Source: Elysia chlorotica (taxonomy: Eukaryota; Mollusca; Gastropoda; Plakobranchidae). From it: DNA of 64,000 bases. The notes under the pieces were generated by a model. The model ran no database searches and had not been told where the DNA came from. It saw only the letters and a list, made by a program, of their open reading frames with translations. The DNA is taken from assembly GCA_003991915.1 (NCBI GenBank), contig RQTK01000178.1, positions 307,715 through 371,714 of the forward strand, in the 5' to 3' direction. This document shows positions 59,160 through 64,000 of the stretch, in pieces; the first letter of the stretch is position 1; each line of letters starts with the position of its first letter. The position numbers were made by a program, and so were the translations under genes.

Positions 59160-60446
59160 ATGGCCAGGACCAATTTCCACAAACAAGACGATTACTTGCA
59201 GACTTCATTCCAACTGAGTGTTCCTAAAACTGCGTCGGACTTTCCAGACAATTTGGAAATGAGCAAATGTCCATCTCTCAAGCCCCCGCGATATATTGTA
59301 AATAGAAATCACCGTCGTAAGAACGTCAAGCAGTGCAGTAATCTAGAAGTCATCCCGGAAACGTGCCCTCAAGGTGTTTGCAATAACAATTGTGCGCAAG
59401 CAGAAAAACGTGTGACTTTAAAATGTGAAGATAACGTCAATTCAGTAAGGAAACATGCAATAGCCAATCCCTACGATACTATAAAATTGTTTCAAAGAAG
59501 CAGCAATGATTATACAATAAACCAAGCTCAAAGAAGCCTATACAATGATAACTTTTTAAATTCAAGAACTTTAGGATCTGGTGAAGCGGATAAATTAGCA
59601 TTTTCCTTTGCGATGAGGCAGCCTTTGCCACAGAATCATAGGTCTATAGAAACTAATTCAGAGTTGAAATCTGGTATTTTGATTTGGATTTCTCACGCAA
59701 AACACACTAATGGTGTAAGGGACGATGGCAATAAAAACGCCATATATAACAACGCAGAAAACATTGGTTCTAACCTAAACAACCCATCGCTTAGAATCCC
59801 GGTGATGCTAAAAATATACCGATATGGATCTGGAAATTTCGCTCTAATGACCCCTTCGCGTTCAAATCAGGGTCAAACACAGCCTCTGTATATTCGCTTA
59901 AAAAACAGCCATGTGACAATGTTGGACACAACATACTCACCACTATCATCTAAAACGAGTAGTAGCCCTTGTTGTTTCCTTCTTACTCTTGGTGTACAGG
60001 ATGGCAAAAGTTTCAAATTTGAAGCCAGCTCTAAAGCGGTAGCAGAAAAATGGGTACATACTTTGAATATTAGTGCAGCGACAAGATCCAGATATATTAT
60101 GCCAATAGCTACCACGTCAGAAGACAGCAACAATACTTGGCACTCCTCCACCAAAGTTCATATTAACGAAAATGATAAAAATATTAATAATTATAACAAC
60201 GACAACAGAAAGATTCAACACGATTCCATAATGGCCGACACCTCAAACCTGTTATCATCATCCTCAAAGGCAAAAACACCCGAAACCAATCAGCACAGAC
60301 CAATCCAGCCAAGCCAAACAAGACCAAATTTCTTCACAGGTTTAAGTAACCACTCGCCCAATTACGAGTTTCAAAGGGAGAGCAGAATGCCCACTTTATC
60401 AGAGTCTTCAGACGAAACTGAGGAGGCATGGAGCGAAGAGGATTAA
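59160..60446 (+). CDS. Uncharacterised protein with a probable PH domain, single coding exon
   Basis: 428 uninterrupted codons. CTTTCTCCCCAG at 59133-59144 is a good acceptor 15 bases before the ATG, so an untranslated exon probably lies upstream. Residues 1-167 are polar and low in predicted structure. Residues 168-306 look like a PH domain: first strand KSGILIWISH, then a long insert, then IPVMLKIYRYGSGNFALM, LYIRLKNSHVTMLD, FLLTLGVQDGKSFKFEA and the closing helix AVAEKWVHTLN with its conserved Trp (298). Residues 307-428 are N/S-rich and end in an acidic SSDETEEAWSEED tail with CK2-like sites. I recognise no orthologue. A PH domain would suggest membrane phosphoinositide or protein binding, but the lipid-binding basic pattern is not clear. 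Confidence 0.7.
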   Translation: MARTNFHKQDDYLQTSFQLSVPKTASDFPDNLEMSKCPSLKPPRYIVNRNHRRKNVKQCSNLEVIPETCPQGVCNNNCAQAEKRVTLKCEDNVNSVRKHAIANPYDTIKLFQRSSNDYTINQAQRSLYNDNFLNSRTLGSGEADKLAFSFAMRQPLPQNHRSIETNSELKSGILIWISHAKHTNGVRDDGNKNAIYNNAENIGSNLNNPSLRIPVMLKIYRYGSGNFALMTPSRSNQGQTQPLYIRLKNSHVTMLDTTYSPLSSKTSSSPCCFLLTLGVQDGKSFKFEASSKAVAEKWVHTLNISAATRSRYIMPIATTSEDSNNTWHSSTKVHINENDKNINNYNNDNRKIQHDSIMADTSNLLSSSSKAKTPETNQHRPIQPSQTRPNFFTGLSNHSPNYEFQRESRMPTLSESSDETEEAWSEED

Positions 60447-60841
60447 AAGAGAAATACCGGTACATGTATGACAATCTGTAAAAATATTCTTAACTTTTTT
60501 CCTTAATCTTAAACTGTGATAATTTTCCATCTTATTAAGTCTCAACGTCAATGGCACTATGGCATAGCTTTGTAGTATTGTGCACCTTATCGCATTGGAC
60601 TTCGTCTGTTTTTTTTATATTGTCAATTGAATATTATCATCGCTATTAAGAAAAATTAATGGTTCAGGTTGACCAATTACAATAATATAGAGATAAAGAA
60701 TGAATAAAACTGATTTTGTGATGTGAATATAAATTATTGCCTTTAGATAGTCAATGACGAGTTAATGATTTTCTATAAATTAATACTTGTGGAAAAAAGA
60801 TCTTGGGACAAGACACATACAATGACACATTCAGAGAGAGG

Positions 60842-60892
<51 letters not shown>

Positions 60893-61425
60893 ACAAAAAT
60901 TAATACAGACTCACTGGACAACAGATGTGCCCGAAAGACTAACAATATAAAAAAAAGGGGGGAGGGGGTGCAGAGAACTAGAGACGGGGCACATTAGAGG
61001 AAGCTAAGCAAACAGAACGTGGAATCTACAAGTCAAATTCAGGACTTTTGGAATTAATTAAGACGACAAAGTAAACAAATTGTTGAGTACTGTTTCTCAG
61101 AGAGCTCAACTAAAATGAGCATGCGTGTACGAAAAGTAACGACCGTCTTGTCTTTTTTGTTTGTTTTTGTTTTTAAGGGAGAATGATGAGTATAGAACAA
61201 AAATTTACACTTATGTGGCTATACACTAAATTTGAGTATGTACAAGGAAAATGTCGTTAATCACATTACGTATTCCTCTGTGCAACTTAAAATAAAAGCA
61301 CTTCAATAATCAATATCGAACAAGGTGTTGCGTTTTCCTTACAAATCTAAGAAGGAAAGAGATGTGTGTGTGTGCGCGTGTTTGTGTGAGTGAGCATGAG
61401 AGATAAAGATAGAGCGAAAGCAAGA

Positions 61426-61482
<57 letters not shown>

Positions 61483-61569
61483 ACACACACAGACAGACAG
61501 TACAAACGAGTGTGGGAAACAAATTTAGAAGATAAAGGTTTTGAAGGTGTTACAACTGTAAGAAAATAT

Positions 61570-61570
<1 letters not shown>
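60447..61570. other. 3' UTR and spacer after the PH-domain gene
   Basis: Contains GA arrays at about 60834-60890 and 61426-61479, the latter followed by CA and CAGA units. No coding region seen. Confidence 0.6.
60703..60708 (+). terminator. Candidate poly(A) signal of the PH-domain gene
   Basis: AATAAA about 257 bases after the stop codon. Confidence 0.5.
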
Positions 61571-61657
<87 letters not shown>

Positions 61658-61658
61658 G

Positions 61659-61691
<33 letters not shown>

Positions 61692-61703
61692 TTGGTGATG
61701 TTG

Positions 61704-61802
<99 letters not shown>

Positions 61803-61913
61803 CGGCAGCAGCAGCAGTATTAGTGGTGGTATTTATTTTTACTATTAGTAGTAGTTTTTGTAGTAGTAGCGGCAGCAGCAGCAGTATTAGTGGTGGTATT
61901 TATTTTTACTATT

Positions 61914-62005
<92 letters not shown>

Positions 62006-62046
62006 TACTACTACTGTTACTGCTGCTACTGCTGCTGCTGCTGCTG

Positions 62047-62124
<78 letters not shown>

Positions 62125-62206
62125 ATACTACTACTACTAGTACTACTACTACTGCTGCTGCTTCTGCTGCTGCTGCTGCTGCTACTACTTTTACTACTAC
62201 TACTAA
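61571..62206. repeat. Inverted AGT / ACT trinucleotide block
   Basis: AGT units fill 61571-61800, and ACT units (the reverse complement) fill about 61915-62206. Between them is a duplicated GCGGCAGCAGCAGCAGTATT..TTTTTACTAT unit (61801-61850 and 61869-61912). GCA interruptions on the left have GCT counterparts on the right, so the strand can fold on itself over a long stretch. Confidence 0.95.
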
Positions 62207-63931
62207 TGCTAGTAACACAAATTTCTTCATATGATTCATATATTCAATTCTTTTATATTTTGTAAACAACATTAATTTTCAAACTGGTGAATTAATAAAT
62301 GACAGTAAATCATAGAAATATTAACATAGATGAATCAGAGCGAACGTATGTAACCATGTGATGTTTTATTGAATTTAATATACATGTGTTTTTAAAAAAG
62401 AAACAATTTAAGATGACACAATACAATGTTTTCTTCCTGCCGTAAATAAACAACCAAATACATGTATTAAAACAATGTAGTAAAGCATTGCTAAGATAAA
62501 AAAAATTCATAATGTGCTATAGAATAAAGTTAAAATTCTCTTCAGTACAACCTGTATATTGATGGCTATCACATGAATCACACAAAACCTCTTCATAGTA
62601 AGGTATATATTACACACGGCCATGCACTCTTTAAAAATAAACATAAAGATGATATGGCCAGATATTTCAGTAGACGTACAATTATTGGAAACTATTTAAA
62701 CTGATAGACCCATATTACTTAAAAAACAAAAAAAACAAAACAACAAACAAACAAGCAATATTACATTTACAGAATGAAACTAATATAATGGCAACATCGA
62801 CAGGTACACGAATTTAACACAGCCAGGATGGATTTATGAGCTCCTGTAAATTGTTTGCATTTAATACTTTTGTAGAAAAATTGATGCTTCAACACACCAC
62901 AGAAGAGACAGAAATTAACAGTTTACATGAATACTTTATTCATATTTGAACTTCACAAAAGTATGTACTTCTTGAAAACAATCGAAGGTAAATTGGCTAG
63001 AAGATGGTGTTATCCATTAAAAAAAAAATTGTAAGCACTTAAAACAAAATTGCTCATAGTTCAAAGAGCAAATACTGTTTGCTAGTCTTTACAAAACCAA
63101 CAAGCCCATTTCTTATCCTACTTAAAGGTTCATTTAGTTATGCTATACTTACTTCCAGTAAATTACAAACTGATCAGAGTCAACTTTGTTTTTTTTCAAA
63201 TAACAATAGTATCTTTCCGTTTTTTGCCTTGGTAAAAAATATCCTTTCACTATTCGCAGAACGCCCAGCAAAGTATGTTATGATTTTCATATGTTGATAA
63301 CCATTCGTAGGTTCAGTGTAATTTTATAACTTATTCGTTAATGTTATATATTCAGATGTAGAAGACAATGCAGGCGCAAAGTCCAAAAGTTTAGTGATCT
63401 TTTTATAATAATATTTGCTGCCTAGACAAAACTATTAAAAAAAGTGATGAGCTATTATATATACTATTATATTTATTAAGACAAAACAGATCTGCAGTAT
63501 CTTAAGTATACACACATTTTCAACTAAAGATGCAGATCCAAAAGTGTTTTCTTTTTTTTTTCCTTACTCATATTCAAAAACCAAACTGGCTTGATGAATA
63601 CTAATCATTCAGATCCTAGGGGATTCACAAAGTGGTACAAAATTAATCACCATTGATTGTACTGGTATCTGATAGATTTAATTGTGTGTAGAAGATTTAG
63701 CCATCCTATGTGTCATATGATTTAGACAGATGTTTGGTAACAGAGGAAACAAAAGAAGTTCTAAAGATAAAGGATGTAGTAATCATGAGAGTGGCTTCTC
63801 TGGGTTTCAAGAAATGCATCCAGTCAATTCCAGTTGCAGAATATTAACTTTAATCTTCCAGTCTATATTTCAGTGGCAATTTAATTAATATGGCATATTA
63901 TATGTAACAATATTCAGCCCACATGTCGAAC
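62207..63931 (-). other. Possible 3' UTR of a minus-strand gene
   Basis: AT-rich, free of long simple repeats. TTTATT at 62365-62370 reads AATAAA on the minus strand and could be its poly(A) signal. The alternative is plain spacer. Confidence 0.25.
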
Positions 63932-64000
63932 TCATGATTGGCCTGCAGCTGTCGTCAACTCAGATTTGCTTGTTGGGGCATTCTTTTTGTTTTTCGCCAT
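63932..64000 (-). CDS. Possible C-terminal codons of a minus-strand gene (partial)
   Basis: From the window edge the minus strand is open for 22 codons, reading MAKNKKNAPTSKSELTTAAG and two more residues before TGA. The composition is more protein-like than the AT-rich neighbourhood, and the last bases are less AT-rich. The ATG at the very edge may be internal or a chance start. I do not recognise it. Confidence 0.22.
   Translation of the reverse strand: MAKNKKNAPTSKSELTTAAGQS

Overview
The window is animal nuclear DNA, most likely from a gastropod mollusc. It is AT-rich. Its genes have many short exons with GT-AG introns and clear metazoan orthologues. Introns and spacers hold decayed non-LTR retrotransposons, tRNA-derived SINE-like pieces, a repeat tail of a kind I associate with molluscs (…GACGTGCCGTAAAAC followed by ACTC repeats), and very long trinucleotide arrays. 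The many scattered TCTAGATCTAGA-type motifs also fit a heterobranch snail. The assignment to Gastropoda is an inference; no species can be named.

Layout, with all four supported genes on the + strand: (1) 394-17060 is the 3' part of a NuMA (nuclear mitotic apparatus protein) gene, covering the end of the coiled coil, the Pins/LGN-binding region and the basic tail. Its intron at 10.3-15.4 kb holds a partial tandem duplication that includes half an exon, next to an assembly gap. (2) 17.1-23.5 kb is 3' UTR and spacer with a 346-bp tandem duplication, then a TCTAGA-rich stretch before the next gene. (3) 23549-34504 is a complete ten-exon VPS37A (ESCRT-I) gene, intact except for one missing base in exon 3. 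(4) 34.5-42 kb is spacer with a SINE-like repeat and two nested TA-flanked inverted-repeat DNA elements (37.3-39.4 kb). (5) 42082-48283 is a two-exon LicD-domain type II membrane protein. Its large intron carries a decayed minus-strand non-LTR retrotransposon, and its second exon contains 58 consecutive TCA codons. (6) 48.3-59.1 kb is repeat-rich spacer (ACT, AAC, GA and GATA arrays, a 279-bp tandem unit, a second gap). (7) 59160-60446 is an uninterrupted reading frame for a protein with a probable PH domain and no recognised orthologue. (8) 60.4-62.2 kb holds GA arrays and a large inverted AGT/ACT block. (9) 62.2-64 kb may be the 3' UTR and last codons of a minus-strand gene that runs off the window.

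The genes do not form a functional cluster: spindle positioning (NuMA), endosomal sorting (VPS37A), a probable glycan/phosphosugar transferase (LicD) and a phosphoinositide- or protein-binding candidate (PH) are simply neighbours. I did not find a convincing new multi-gene system. The most unusual points are the polyserine run inside the LicD catalytic domain, the duplicated NuMA half-exon, the changed motif order and CDK-site-rich extension of the NuMA tail, the VPS37A frameshift, and the nested inverted-repeat element.
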